The notes beneath the pieces are model-generated. The model searched no databases and was not told the origin of the DNA. It saw only the letters and a program-made list of their open reading frames with translations. A stretch of DNA of 64,000 nucleotides from Polyangiaceae bacterium (lineage in GTDB: Bacteria; Myxococcota_A; Polyangia; Polyangiales; Polyangiaceae): contig JADLEQ010000085.1 in NCBI GenBank assembly GCA_020846005.1, forward strand, positions 1 to 64,000, given 5' to 3'. Shown here one piece after another: positions 16,892 through 26,083 of this stretch. Position 1 is the stretch's first letter. The number at the start of each line of letters is the position of its first letter. Made by a program: the position numbers and the translations under genes.

Positions 16892-18628
16892 GTGCGCGTT
16901 CCTCCCGCGGCGCGAAGGCCGGGGGCCTTGTCGGTGCTCTCGGAGCGCGACCGGGCGGAGGCGGGCGTCGTCACCGCGCACCAGGCCGGGCACGACTTCG
17001 AGCTCCAGCTCGGTCACCTGTGCAACAACCGGTGCGTGTTCTGCTCCAGCGGGCAGCTCACCGAGCTCGGCATCGCCCGCCACATCCCGCTCGAGCCGAT
17101 CCTCGGCGCCTTGGAGGCTGCGCGCGCCGCCGGCGCCCGCAAGGTGACGTTCCTGGGCGGTGAGCCCACGCTGCACAAGGGGCTCCCGCGCGCGCTCGCG
17201 CGGAGCGTGGAGCTCGGCTTCGAGCAGGTCGTGATCTTCACGAACGGCGTGCTCTTCCCCAAGCCCGGCTTCCTTGAGGAGCTGTGCGGCCTCGGCCGCT
17301 TCGAGTGGCGGGTCTCGATCCAGGGGGGCGACGAGGCGACGCACGTCGCCGTCACGGGGCGCGCCGACTCGTTCCGGCGGATCGTGATCGGGCTCGCGCG
17401 GCTCCGCGCGCTAGGCCAGCGCGTGACGGTGAACGTCTGCGCGAACGAGCTGAGCCACGCCTCCCTCCCGGGGTATGCGTCGCTGATCCGCGAGCACGGG
17501 ATCTCGCAGCTCCACGTGGACGTGGTGCGGCCGGCCAGCACCGGGGAGCGGAGCGCGGACCACCTCCGGGCGATCCTCCCTCGCTATGTCGCCATGGCGC
17601 CGAACGTGGCGGCGCTCCTCGCGTCGATCGATCGGGACGACCCGGCCTTCGACGTGAACGTCGGCAACCTGCCCTTCTGCGTGCTCCCGGAGTGGGGGCA
17701 CCGGATTCACCACGGTGGCGACGAGACGATCACCCAGCCCTGCGACGCGACCGATCTCACCGCGAGCGTCGACAAGTACGCCTGGCATGGCTCGCTCCGC
17801 CGGCACCTCCCGGCGTGCGACGGCTGCGTGTTCCTGCCCGACTGCGCGGGGGTGTTCTCCGAGTACCTCGAGATCCACGGGGGCGCCGAGTTCGCGGCGG
17901 TGTCACGGGAGCGGCTCCTGGCGCTCGATCCGGAGCGTCGGCAGCTCGTTCGCCTGGTCGAGCCCTGGCTGGGCGAGCTCGTGGCGGCCATCGGGGCCGG
18001 GGCGCTGGGGCCCGGGTGGCGGGTGGACGGGGTGGCGCGCGACACGCGCGCGGCGAGCGTCGAGCTCCGCCTCGGGTGGGCGGGGCGCGGCGCGACGCTG
18101 CGCGTGGTGCCGCCGGGGCGGGCGGGCCCGGAGACGCTCGTCGTGACCTCGCTCGCCGCGATCGGGCTCGGCGGCGCGGCCACGGCGCCGCCAGCGGACC
18201 TCGCCGCGCTGTGCGAGGCGCTCGTCGGGTGGTGCGTGAGCGCCGAGGGCGGCGACGTCGTGGAACAGCGGGCGGTCGCGCCCGTGGTGGCGCGCGCGGT
18301 CGCGAGCGCGGGGCGAGCGGACCCAGCGATCGGGCTGTGGCGGCTCGCGGCCCGGCTCCAGGCGCGGCGGCAGCTCGGGGAGTTCGCGTGGGCGGGCGCT
18401 CGGGCGCGCGAGGGGCGGGTGGTGGTGACGTTTCGTGAGGCGTCGCGCGCTGAGTTCGACATCGAGCTCCGCTGGGTGAGGCGCGGGGCGCGGGCGCGGC
18501 CGTGGGCCGATTTCCGCATCCGGGCGCCGGGGCGCGAGGCCGCGGCCGAGGCGGCCGTGCTGGAGGCGATCGGGGCCCTGCGGGAGGGCGGGGCGGGGCG
18601 CGCTGCGGCTGGGCGGCTCCTCGGCTGA
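16892..18628 (+). CDS. Radical SAM protein with auxiliary Cys cluster and novel C-terminal domain
   Basis: About 578 aa. The radical SAM core holds C44-x3-C48-x2-C51 (CNNRCVFC) for the [4Fe-4S] cluster, GGEPTL for SAM binding and FTNGVLF. A second set, Cys284, Cys309, Cys312 and Cys318, resembles a SPASM/twitch site for an extra iron-sulfur cluster, as in peptide- and sugar-modifying enzymes. From about residue 370 to the end there is an Arg/Ala-rich region I do not recognise, seemingly two related halves (VELRLGWAGRG and IELRWVRRGARAR). The start is uncertain: GTG 16892 is used; TTG 16928 or a nearby GTG are alternatives. The substrate is unknown, and no precursor-peptide gene is evident beside it. 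Confidence 0.85.
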   Translation: MRVPPAARRPGALSVLSERDRAEAGVVTAHQAGHDFELQLGHLCNNRCVFCSSGQLTELGIARHIPLEPILGALEAARAAGARKVTFLGGEPTLHKGLPRALARSVELGFEQVVIFTNGVLFPKPGFLEELCGLGRFEWRVSIQGGDEATHVAVTGRADSFRRIVIGLARLRALGQRVTVNVCANELSHASLPGYASLIREHGISQLHVDVVRPASTGERSADHLRAILPRYVAMAPNVAALLASIDRDDPAFDVNVGNLPFCVLPEWGHRIHHGGDETITQPCDATDLTASVDKYAWHGSLRRHLPACDGCVFLPDCAGVFSEYLEIHGGAEFAAVSRERLLALDPERRQLVRLVEPWLGELVAAIGAGALGPGWRVDGVARDTRAASVELRLGWAGRGATLRVVPPGRAGPETLVVTSLAAIGLGGAATAPPADLAALCEALVGWCVSAEGGDVVEQRAVAPVVARAVASAGRADPAIGLWRLAARLQARRQLGEFAWAGARAREGRVVVTFREASRAEFDIELRWVRRGARARPWADFRIRAPGREAAAEAAVLEAIGALREGGAGRAAAGRLLG

Positions 18629-18644
18629 GCGGGCCGGGCGCTCA
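18626..18644. terminator. Palindrome formed by two convergent stop codons
   Basis: TGAGCG (18626-18631), 7-nt loop, CGCTCA (18639-18644). The stem includes the stop codons of both convergent genes. It may act as a minimal shared terminator; the stem is only 6 bp. Confidence 0.3.
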
Positions 18645-20852
18645 CGGGGCGGGGGGCGGCCCGGGGAGCACGCCGAGCTGCCAGAGCACGAACCCGTAGA
18701 TGTCGGCGTACTCGTCCGCGACCTTGCGTGTCGGCTTGCCGGCTCCGTGCCCCGCCTTCTCCTCGGTGCGGAGCAGGATCGGGCGGTCGGACGAGGTCGC
18801 GTGCTGAAGCACGGCGGTGAGCTTGCGCGCGTGCATCGGGTCGACGCGGGAGTCGCCCTCCGCCGTCATCACCAGCGTCGCGGGGTAGGCGGTCCCCTCG
18901 CGGACGCGGTGATACGGGGAGTAGGCGAGGAGCCACGCGAGGTCCTCGGCGCGCTCCGGATCGCCGTACTCGGGGATCCACAGGCGCGCGATGAGGAAGC
19001 GGTGGTAGCGGACCATGTCGGTGAGCGGGACGCCGACCACCGCCGCCTGGAACAGCTCCGGGCGCTGCGTGAGGGCCGCGCTGGTGAGCAGCCCGCCGTT
19101 CGAGCGCCCGTGGATGGCCAGGCGCGCGGGGCGCGTCACCCCCGTCGCGATGAGCTGCTCCGCGACCGCGATGAAGTCATCGAAGACGGCCTGCTTCTTC
19201 TCGCGCACGCCCGCCTGGTGCCACGCCTCTCCGAGCTCGCCGCCGCCCCGCAGGTTCGCCTGCACGTAGACGAGCCCGCGCTCGAGCGCCGCGACCAGCG
19301 TCCGCGAGAACCGCGGCTCCAGGTTCACGTTGAAGCCCCCGTAGCCGTAGAGCAGCGTCGGCGCGTCTCCTCGCGCGTGCCGGAGATCACGCCGGCGGAC
19401 CATCTGCCAGGGGACCGCCGTCCCGTCCCGGGATCGGGCCTCGCCGCGCGTCACCTCCAGAGCGTCCGGCGCGAGCGGGGACTCCACCGCGCTCCACGTG
19501 CTCTGCGCTCCGCTGCGTAGCTCGAGCCGGCGCACCACCGTGGGCTGGGCGAAGCTCTCGAAGTCGAAGAACGCCTCGTCGCCGTCGGGCAGGCCGTCGA
19601 AGCCGTCGCTCGTCCCGACGCCCGGCAGCTCCACGGCGCCCAGGCTCTTGCCGCTCCGCGCGTCGAAGCGCTCCAGGCGGGAGACGCCGGCCGAGAGGTA
19701 TGTCGCGAGGAGCTGGCCGCCGACGACCTCGATCGAGCCGAGAACGTCGGTGGCGTGCTCGGGCACGAGCGTCGCCCAGCGATCGCGGGTGGGCGCCGTG
19801 TAGTCGACGCGGTGCACCTGGTAGCGGGAGGCGCCCTCGTTCGTCCGCACGTAGAGCGCGTCGTCTCGCGCCACCGTGTCGTAGACGTGCTCCAGGCCGG
19901 TCGTGAGCCGCGCAGGACGCAGCGGCTGGCGCGTGGTGTCGGCGACGTAGAGCTCGCTCTTGCTCCAGCCCTGATGCACGCGCAGGATGAGCCACCGGCC
20001 GTCGGGCGAGAGCGCGCACGAAGGGAAGTCCGTCATCGGCAGCTCGCGCCCGAACACCAGAGGGTCCGTGGATGGGTCCTGGCCGAGGACGTGCAAGTAC
20101 ACCTTGCGGTGATACCCCTCCTCCTCCCGGGGCACGCTGCCCCGGGTGGGGAAGCGCGTGTAGTAGAAGCGCTTGCCGTCGGGCAGCCACGCGATCGAGG
20201 CGTAGCGGGTGCGCGGGATCACGTCGCGCAGGTCCTTCCCCGTCTCGACGTCGCGGACTCGGAGCGTGCTGTCCTCGCTGCCGCTCTCGCTCGTGCCGTA
20301 CGCGAGGAGCGAGCCATCGTGGCTCGGCACCGCGAAGTCGAGCGCGACGCTGCCGTCCGCGGCGAGCTGGTTCGGATCGACCAGCGCCCGATCGGCGCCG
20401 CCCACGCCGTCCCGGACGTACAGGACGGGCTGGTCTTGCGTCCCCTCGCGACGGCTGTGGAAGTAGCGGAGCGGCCCCTTCGGCGGACGCCGCACGCTCG
20501 GGCGCGTGACGGAGCCGATGCGCAGGAGCGCCTCCATGCGCGCCCGCAGCTCGGCGCGCCCGGGGAACGAGTCGAGCGCCTCGCGCGCGAGCGCCTGCTG
20601 GGCGCGGGTCCACTCGGCGACGGCGGGGGCCTCGCCCTCCTCGAGCCAGCGGTACGGGTCCGCGACGCGGTGCCCGTGGAGGGTCTCGACCAGATCGAGT
20701 CGGCGGGTCATGACGGGGGGCGCGCGCCGGGGGCTCCGTTCGACCTCGACGGACGCGGGCGGAGCCGGACCCGGCTCGCCGACCGTCTCGGGGGGCAGCG
20801 GCGCGCCGCAGGCGGCCGTGAACAGGAGAGGCAACCATCGCCTGGGGCGCAC
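18642..20852 (-). CDS. Prolyl oligopeptidase (S9A) lipoprotein
   Basis: 736 aa. Signal peptide with lipobox LFTAAC-G (Cys near residue 15), a short Pro/Glu linker, then a full S9A enzyme: N-terminal start DPYRWLEEGEAPAVAEW, a seven-bladed beta-propeller (about residues 110-460) and an alpha/beta-hydrolase with nucleophile GRSNGGLLT, GVPLTDMVRYH and a final His in EEKAGHGAGKPT. These enzymes cut short peptides after proline. The usual enzyme is cytoplasmic or periplasmic; this one is predicted to be membrane-tethered outside the cytoplasm, consistent with predatory or scavenging peptide use. It is divergent from the MaoC-like gene. Confidence 0.93.
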   Translation of the reverse strand: MRPRRWLPLLFTAACGAPLPPETVGEPGPAPPASVEVERSPRRAPPVMTRRLDLVETLHGHRVADPYRWLEEGEAPAVAEWTRAQQALAREALDSFPGRAELRARMEALLRIGSVTRPSVRRPPKGPLRYFHSRREGTQDQPVLYVRDGVGGADRALVDPNQLAADGSVALDFAVPSHDGSLLAYGTSESGSEDSTLRVRDVETGKDLRDVIPRTRYASIAWLPDGKRFYYTRFPTRGSVPREEEGYHRKVYLHVLGQDPSTDPLVFGRELPMTDFPSCALSPDGRWLILRVHQGWSKSELYVADTTRQPLRPARLTTGLEHVYDTVARDDALYVRTNEGASRYQVHRVDYTAPTRDRWATLVPEHATDVLGSIEVVGGQLLATYLSAGVSRLERFDARSGKSLGAVELPGVGTSDGFDGLPDGDEAFFDFESFAQPTVVRRLELRSGAQSTWSAVESPLAPDALEVTRGEARSRDGTAVPWQMVRRRDLRHARGDAPTLLYGYGGFNVNLEPRFSRTLVAALERGLVYVQANLRGGGELGEAWHQAGVREKKQAVFDDFIAVAEQLIATGVTRPARLAIHGRSNGGLLTSAALTQRPELFQAAVVGVPLTDMVRYHRFLIARLWIPEYGDPERAEDLAWLLAYSPYHRVREGTAYPATLVMTAEGDSRVDPMHARKLTAVLQHATSSDRPILLRTEEKAGHGAGKPTRKVADEYADIYGFVLWQLGVLPGPPPAP

Positions 20853-20924
20853 GGCGGCAGCCTAGCAGGAGCCCGGGCCGCCCGGCGCCCGCCCGGCGCA
20901 GCCTGGACATCGTTGCGCGGTGAA

Positions 20925-20942
20925 CTAGAATGGGTATTCTAG
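20925..20942. promoter_or_regulatory. 18-bp palindromic operator upstream of the MaoC-like gene
   Basis: CTAGAAT-GGGT-ATTCTAG is a perfect 7-bp inverted repeat in an AT-rich pocket of otherwise GC-rich DNA, flanked by AA and AAAA. It lies 42 bp before the ATG at 20985, and a good ribosome-binding site (AGGAG at 20974-20978) follows. The form suits a dimeric repressor such as a TetR-family protein; the regulator is not in the window. Confidence 0.6.
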
Positions 20943-20984
20943 AAAAGACCCGCGCTAATCGGCGCGCGAGAGCAGGAGCCTCCC

Positions 20985-21872
20985 ATGAGCGACCCCGGCC
21001 CGAGCCTCCGCTGGACCCGCCCGCCCTCGGCGGCCGCCTACATGCTGAGGGCGTTCTGGCCGGGGCGCCGCGAGCGGACCCTCCACCCGCGCCTGGCGCT
21101 CGCGTGGGCGGGCGCACGTTGGAGTGAGGAGGACCTCGCCGCGTTCGAGGCGCTGACGAGCTTGTCCGACACCACCGGGCTCGGGCTGCTCGCGCCGCAC
21201 GTGCTCGGCTTTCGCCTCACCATGGCGCTCCTCACCCGCCCCGAGATGCCGGTCCCCATCTGGGGGATCCTGCAGACGCGGAACCACCTGGTCGAGCTCT
21301 GCCCGGTCGCCCGCGACGCCGCCCTCGATCTCGACGCGCGGGTGAGCGCAGGGCGCGTCGTCGACAAGGGCGCCGAGCTCGACGTGCTGACCACGGCCCG
21401 CGTGGACGGAGCCGTGGTGTGGCAGAGCCTGGTGACGTTCTTCACGCGGGGGAGGTGGGGCGCCGCCGAGGCGCCGTCGCCCCTCGCGGCGCCGCCGCAG
21501 GTGCGCGCCGAGCCGAGCGCCACCTGGCGCCTGGAGGACGCCGGCCACGCGCTGGTCGGGCGCCTCACCGGCGACCACAACGGCCTGCACTACTGGGACG
21601 CCTACGCGCGGAGGTTCGGCTTCCCGCGCGCGTTCTACCACCCGCCGCGCGTGCTCGCCGAGTGCCTGGCGCGGCTCCCGGCGCCGCCGCCGTCGGGGCC
21701 CCGGCGCTTGGACGTCTGGCTGCGGGGCCCGGTGCCGCACGGGGCGGAGGTCCGGCTCGGAGTCGAGCGGGCGGGGGCGGGCGCGGCCTTCACGCTGCAC
21801 GCCGCCGACGCGCGCCCCTGCCTGGTGGGGCGGCTCGGCCCGGCGGGCGCCAGCGAGGCCGTCCTCGGCTAG
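20985..21872 (+). CDS. MaoC-like double hot-dog protein (acyl dehydratase family)
   Basis: 295 aa. The C-terminal half contains the MaoC/hydratase pattern: GRLTGDHNGLHYWDAYARRF then FPRAFYHP, which corresponds to the Asp and His active-site region (D-x-N-x-x-H) of (R)-enoyl-CoA hydratases. The N-terminal half (residues about 15-140) is probably a second hot-dog fold without catalytic residues, as in double-domain MaoC proteins. It would hydrate or dehydrate acyl-CoA or acyl-carrier substrates. It is alone under a palindromic operator, with a well-placed AGGAG six bases before the start. Confidence 0.75.
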   Translation: MSDPGPSLRWTRPPSAAAYMLRAFWPGRRERTLHPRLALAWAGARWSEEDLAAFEALTSLSDTTGLGLLAPHVLGFRLTMALLTRPEMPVPIWGILQTRNHLVELCPVARDAALDLDARVSAGRVVDKGAELDVLTTARVDGAVVWQSLVTFFTRGRWGAAEAPSPLAAPPQVRAEPSATWRLEDAGHALVGRLTGDHNGLHYWDAYARRFGFPRAFYHPPRVLAECLARLPAPPPSGPRRLDVWLRGPVPHGAEVRLGVERAGAGAAFTLHAADARPCLVGRLGPAGASEAVLG

Positions 21873-21982
21873 GCTCCCCGCTGGGTGTCCCGCCGCCGCT
21901 CCAGCCCGACACGACCGGCGCCCGGCGCCGCGCGCCCGAGGCGGGGCGCCGCGATCCAGGCGCGTGGTCGAGGCGGCGGGCG

Positions 21983-23239
21983 GTGCTGACGCCCGCGCTC
22001 GTCCGCGCGCGGCGGCGCAAGGGCGAGCTGCGCCTCGCCGAGCTCGACCCGGACGAGCGTCGCCGGGCGCTGGAGCTCGCGGGCGACATCCTGGAGACCG
22101 CGCGCGGGCACGTGGGGCTCACCCGGGGGGAGCTCACGGAGGCGTGGCGTGCGCTGCCGGTGCCCGCCCAGGATCGGATCCTGGCGCTCGGGCTGGTGAA
22201 GCTGGCCGAGGACGCCTGCGAGATCGACGCGGGTGAGGGCGCGCCTCCCGTCGAGCTGCGCCGCGCGGTGTTCGGGCGCGCCGCCGAGGCGCGCCGCCGA
22301 GGCGCGCTGGATCGCGGGCGTGTCCTCGCCGAGGTCGCCGTCGAGGTGGGGCTCTCCCCCGAGGCGCTCGAGCGCGGCCTCTTCTCCGATCTGGAGTCCG
22401 AGCACGTCGTGCGACGCGCTCCCGCGCTGGGCGCGGCCGCGCTCGTCGAGCGCTGGGAGGCCGGGCAGCTCCAGGGAGCGCTCCTCCGCTCCACGCGTCT
22501 CACCGCCACCGTGCGGTGCCGGAGCCCGCTCGGGTATCGAGCGCTGTTCCGCGCGCTCAAGTTCCATCGCCTGCTGTTTCGTATCGGGCGCGCGCCGGAC
22601 GGGGCTTACGTCCTCGAGATCGAGGGTCCGTTCGCGCTGTTCGAGTCCGTGACTCGGTACGGGCTCCAGCTCGCGAACGTCGTCCCCGCGCTCCAGGCGT
22701 GCGACGAGGTCGAGCTGGTCGCCGATCTGCGCTGGGGGCCGGCGCGCGAGCCGTGTCGCCTCACCTGGCGCGGCGGGACGTCCGTGGCGCCCGCCGGCTC
22801 CCGCGCGGCGGAGACCGGCGATCCGTTCGCCGGGCTGACGGACGACGCCGCCGCGCTCGCCCGCGACGTGCTGGCCGTCGGGGGCCCGTGGGTCGCCGCG
22901 CCGTCCGAGGCCATCCTGGAGCTGCCGGGCGTCGGGCTGTGCGTACCCGACTTCGAGCTCCAGCGGGCGGACGCGCCGGCGCCGGTCCACGTCGAGGTGC
23001 TCGGCTTTTGGAGCCGAGAGGCCGTCTGGCGCCGCATCGAGCTGGTCGAGCGTGGGCTCGCGGCGCCCATCGTGTTCGTCGTCTCGAGCCGCCTGCGCGT
23101 GAGCGAGGAGAACCTGCCCGAGGAGCTGCCCGGCGCGCTCTACGTCCACAAGGGGGCGCCCCGCGCCCGCCGGCTCCTCGAGGCGGCGGAGCGCGTGGTC
23201 GGCGCGCGCGCGCGCGGGGCGCGGGGGCGACGCGGCTGA
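21983..23239 (+). CDS. DUF790 / Bax1-family nuclease
   Basis: 418 aa, GTG start (VLTPALVRARRRKGEL). Matches the DUF790 family, whose archaeal member Bax1 is the structure-specific nuclease partner of the XPB helicase. Seen here: the N-terminal L-T-P-x-L-V-R start, a helical middle with LFSDLESEHVV and YRALFRALKFHRLLF (about residues 133-200), FALFESVTRYGLQLANVVP, and a PD-(D/E)xK-like core with CVPDFELQ and HVEVLGFWSRE near residues 317-345, the likely metal-binding acidic residues. Bax1 usually sits beside an XPB gene; here the neighbours are a MaoC-like gene and speD, and no helicase is in the window. Confidence 0.82.
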   Translation: MLTPALVRARRRKGELRLAELDPDERRRALELAGDILETARGHVGLTRGELTEAWRALPVPAQDRILALGLVKLAEDACEIDAGEGAPPVELRRAVFGRAAEARRRGALDRGRVLAEVAVEVGLSPEALERGLFSDLESEHVVRRAPALGAAALVERWEAGQLQGALLRSTRLTATVRCRSPLGYRALFRALKFHRLLFRIGRAPDGAYVLEIEGPFALFESVTRYGLQLANVVPALQACDEVELVADLRWGPAREPCRLTWRGGTSVAPAGSRAAETGDPFAGLTDDAAALARDVLAVGGPWVAAPSEAILELPGVGLCVPDFELQRADAPAPVHVEVLGFWSREAVWRRIELVERGLAAPIVFVVSSRLRVSEENLPEELPGALYVHKGAPRARRLLEAAERVVGARARGARGRRG

Positions 23240-23322
23240 GGTCCCGACCCGAGCCGGGCGCTGCGCGGACGCGCCATCGGCGCCGCTTGGACCGGCGGGC
23301 GCACGGCTGGTACACCGCGCGC

Positions 23323-23697
23323 GTGGACACCCGCGCTCGTCACGTGCTCGTCGACCTCTGGGGCTGCGATCCGGCGGTGCTGGACGACGTCGAGGAGCTC
23401 CGGGCGGTGATGCGCGCGGCCGTCGTCGCGGCCGGCTCGCGGGCGGTGGCCGAGACCACCCACCGGTACGTCCCCCAGGGAGTCAGCGTCCTCGTGGCGA
23501 TCGAGGAGTCGCACATGAGCCTGCACACGTGGCCCGAGGCGGCCTACGCCGCCGCCGATTTCTACACCTGCGGGAGCGCCACGCCGGAGCGGGCCGTCGA
23601 GGCGCTCCGCGAGGGGGTCCGCGCCGAGCGCCTCGAGGTGCTCACCGTGGAGCGGGGGCTCGGGCCGCCCGCGTCGCTCCGTGTCCGCGCACCGTGA
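23323..23697 (+). CDS. speD: S-adenosylmethionine decarboxylase proenzyme
   Basis: 124 aa, the short prokaryotic class 1B enzyme that makes decarboxylated SAM for spermidine synthesis. The proenzyme cuts itself in EESHMSLHTWPE before Ser63, which becomes the pyruvoyl group; the catalytic Cys in FYTCG (near residue 83) and His in HMSLHTW are present. GTG 23323 is the start that gives the family-standard N-terminus (RARHVLVDLWGCDP). No spermidine synthase gene is adjacent. Confidence 0.93.
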   Translation: MDTRARHVLVDLWGCDPAVLDDVEELRAVMRAAVVAAGSRAVAETTHRYVPQGVSVLVAIEESHMSLHTWPEAAYAAADFYTCGSATPERAVEALREGVRAERLEVLTVERGLGPPASLRVRAP

Positions 23698-23707
23698 CGC
23701 GGCGCCC

Positions 23708-23783
<76 letters not shown>

Positions 23784-23884
23784 GTCGCGCCCGGGAGCGC
23801 GCGGGGGCGAGTCGATAGCGCAGTCCCCCGGGTCGAGCAACCCGTCTCGGACGCCCGGCGTCTCGGGTATGCTGGGCGCACGCG

Positions 23885-24961
23885 ATGGCGAGCCAGAACT
23901 CTGGTGCGAGCAGCCCGTTCGAAGCGGAGGCGTACCTCCAGCAGCTCCTCAAGAAGGCCATCGCGGCCGGCGCGAGGGACGTCCACCTGAAGGTCGGGCA
24001 GCCGCCCGGCGCGCGGGTGCGCGGCGAGATGGTCTACTTCCGGGTGGACCGGCTGCGGCCGGAGGACACCGAGGCCGTCGCGCGCCACGTGATCCGGGAT
24101 CCGGGCGTGCGGGACGCCCTCCCCGCGCTCCGCGAGCACGACTGCGCGTACTCAGCGCCCGAGATCGGGCGGTTTCGCGTGAACGTGTACCGCCAGCGCG
24201 GCTCCATCGCGGTGGTGATGCGGGTGATCCCGGCTCGGATCCCCACCTTCGAGCAGCTCGGCGCGCCGGCGGTGTGCGCGGATCTCGCCCAGAAGGATCG
24301 CGGGCTCGTGCTGTGTGTCGGCGCCGCGGGCAACGGCAAGAGCAGCACGCTCGCCGCCATGATCGGGCACATGAACGCGACGCTGTCTCGCCACATCGTG
24401 ACCATCGAGGACCCGATCGAGTTCCTCCACGACGACGATCGGTCGTCCGTCAGCCAGCGCGAGATCGGCCACGACACGACCAGCTTCGCCAGCGCGCTGC
24501 GCTCGGCGCTTCGCCAGGATCCCGATGTCATCCAGGTCGGCGAGATCCGCGACGCGGAGACGATGCAGATCGCGCTCAAGGCGGCGGAGACCGGCCACCT
24601 CGTGCTGTCGACGCTCCACACCCCGGACGTGGGGCGCACGGTGAACCGCATGCTCGCGCTCGCCGAAGGGCAGACCGACGATCTCCGCGAGCGGATCGCG
24701 GACGCCCTCCAGGGGATCGTCGCGCAGCGGCTCCTGCCGCGCGCGGACGGCGCCGGCATGGCGCTCGCCGCCGAGGTCCTCGTGGCGACGGGCTCGGTCC
24801 GCGAGTCGATCCGGCGACCGGTCGGGAACCCGCCGCTCAAGGAGCTCATGGAGTCCGGCCAGGGGATCTACGGGATGCAGACCTTCGAGCAGCACCTGCG
24901 GCAGCTCGTCCGCGACGGCATCCTGGACCGCGAGGTCGCCAAGCAGGCGATGGGGTTCTGA
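23885..24961 (+). CDS. PilT/PilU-type pilus retraction ATPase
   Basis: 358 aa, GspE/PilT family. N-terminal PAS-like part (ARDVHLKVGQPPGARVRG), Walker A GAAGNGKSST, Asp box, Walker B-like VIQVGEIRD and His box TGHLVLSTLHT. Hexamers power type IV pilus retraction. Length fits PilT/PilU, but the end (DREVAKQAMGF) lacks the AIRNLIRE motif of PilT, so it may be a PilU-like or accessory paralogue. The gene stands alone, followed by a hairpin and bioB. Confidence 0.92.
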   Translation: MASQNSGASSPFEAEAYLQQLLKKAIAAGARDVHLKVGQPPGARVRGEMVYFRVDRLRPEDTEAVARHVIRDPGVRDALPALREHDCAYSAPEIGRFRVNVYRQRGSIAVVMRVIPARIPTFEQLGAPAVCADLAQKDRGLVLCVGAAGNGKSSTLAAMIGHMNATLSRHIVTIEDPIEFLHDDDRSSVSQREIGHDTTSFASALRSALRQDPDVIQVGEIRDAETMQIALKAAETGHLVLSTLHTPDVGRTVNRMLALAEGQTDDLRERIADALQGIVAQRLLPRADGAGMALAAEVLVATGSVRESIRRPVGNPPLKELMESGQGIYGMQTFEQHLRQLVRDGILDREVAKQAMGF

Positions 24962-24969
24962 CGCCGGCC

Positions 24970-24985
24970 GCGGCCGGGGGGCCGC
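24970..24985 (+). terminator. Hairpin after the PilT/PilU gene
   Basis: GCGGCC (24970-24975), loop GGGG, GGCCGC (24980-24985), nine bases after the stop. Six perfect GC pairs with a tetraloop; no T-tract. The rest of the gap to bioB (24986-25060) shows no clear promoter. Confidence 0.45.
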
Positions 24986-25060
24986 CGCGGGCGCGGCGCG
25001 CGCACGCGAGGGGGCGCCCGCGTCGAGCGGGCGCGGCCGGGAGGTGCTAGACGGCGCGCG

Positions 25061-26029
25061 ATGTCGAAGCTCCGCCACGACTGGACGCTCGCCGAGGCCC
25101 GCGCGCTCCACGACCTCCCGCTGTTCGAGCTGCTCGATCGTGCGCGCGAGGTGCATCGCGCCCACCACCCGACGGGGGAGGTGCAGCTCTGCACGCTGCT
25201 GAGCGTCAAGACGGGCGGCTGCCCGGAGGATTGCGCGTACTGCCCGCAGTCGTCGCACTACGACGCCGGCGTCGAGGGCAGCGGCCTCCTGCCGGTCGAG
25301 GAGGTCGTCCTCGCGGCGCGCCGCGCCAAGGACGGCGGTGCGACGCGGTTCTGCATGGGCGCCGCCTGGCGAGAGCCCAAGGAGGGCCCGGCGTTCGACC
25401 GCGTGCTGCAGATGATCCGTGAGGTGAAGGCGCTCGGCATCGAGACGTGCGTGACCCTCGGGATGCTCACCGACGACCAGGTGCGCCGCCTCGCGGAGGC
25501 GGGGCTGGACGCCTACAACCACAACCTCGACACCTCGCGCGAGCACTACCGCTCGATCATCACGACGCGCGGGTACGACGATCGCCTGGCGACGCTCCGG
25601 CGGGTGCGCGCCGCGGGGATCACGGTCTGCGCGGGCGGCATCATCGGGATGGGCGAGTCGATCGACGATCGCATGAAGCTGCTGCTGGAGCTGGCGCGGC
25701 TCGAGCCGCACCCGGAGAGCGTGCCGGTCAACGCGCTCGTGCGCGTCCCAGGGACGCCGGCCGCCGAGTTCCCCCCGCTCGATCCGCTGGAGCTCGTCCG
25801 CATGATCGCGCTCGCGCGGCTCCTCATGCCGAGCTCGAAGGTCCGGTTGAGCGCCGGCCGCTCCGACCTGCCGCGCGAGGCGCAGCTCCTCTGCCTCTAC
25901 GCCGGGGCGAACAGCATCTTCTGGGGTGATCGGCTCCTGACGACCCCCAACCCTCCGCCGGACGTGGACGGAGAGCTGCTGCGCCTCGCGGGGCTGCGCC
26001 CGCTGGCGCCAGCGTCCGCGGCGGAGTGA
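25061..26029 (+). CDS. bioB: Biotin synthase
   Basis: 322 aa radical SAM enzyme that inserts sulfur into dethiobiotin. The cluster motif is [10 protein letters not shown] (Cys near residues 52, 56, 59), followed by [16 protein letters not shown] and the C-terminal [22 protein letters not shown] that includes the conserved Arg for the [2Fe-2S] cluster. Full length. No other bio gene is in the window, so biotin genes are scattered in this genome. Confidence 0.96.
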   Translation: MSKLRHDWTLAEARALHDLPLFELLDRAREVHRAHHPTGEVQLCTLLSVKTGGCPEDCAYCPQSSHYDAGVEGSGLLPVEEVVLAARRAKDGGATRFCMGAAWREPKEGPAFDRVLQMIREVKALGIETCVTLGMLTDDQVRRLAEAGLDAYNHNLDTSREHYRSIITTRGYDDRLATLRRVRAAGITVCAGGIIGMGESIDDRMKLLLELARLEPHPESVPVNALVRVPGTPAAEFPPLDPLELVRMIALARLLMPSSKVRLSAGRSDLPREAQLLCLYAGANSIFWGDRLLTTPNPPPDVDGELLRLAGLRPLAPASAAE

Positions 26030-26083
26030 CGCGCTGGAGGGTGGAGGCGGGCTCGGCGGGGGGACGCCCGCGCGGAGGCGGCG

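Noticed and set aside
16892-18628. RiPP cluster with precursor peptide
   Set aside because: No short precursor-like frame with a leader or a transporter adjoins the radical SAM gene; the neighbours are a lipoprotein and a peptidase of ordinary type.
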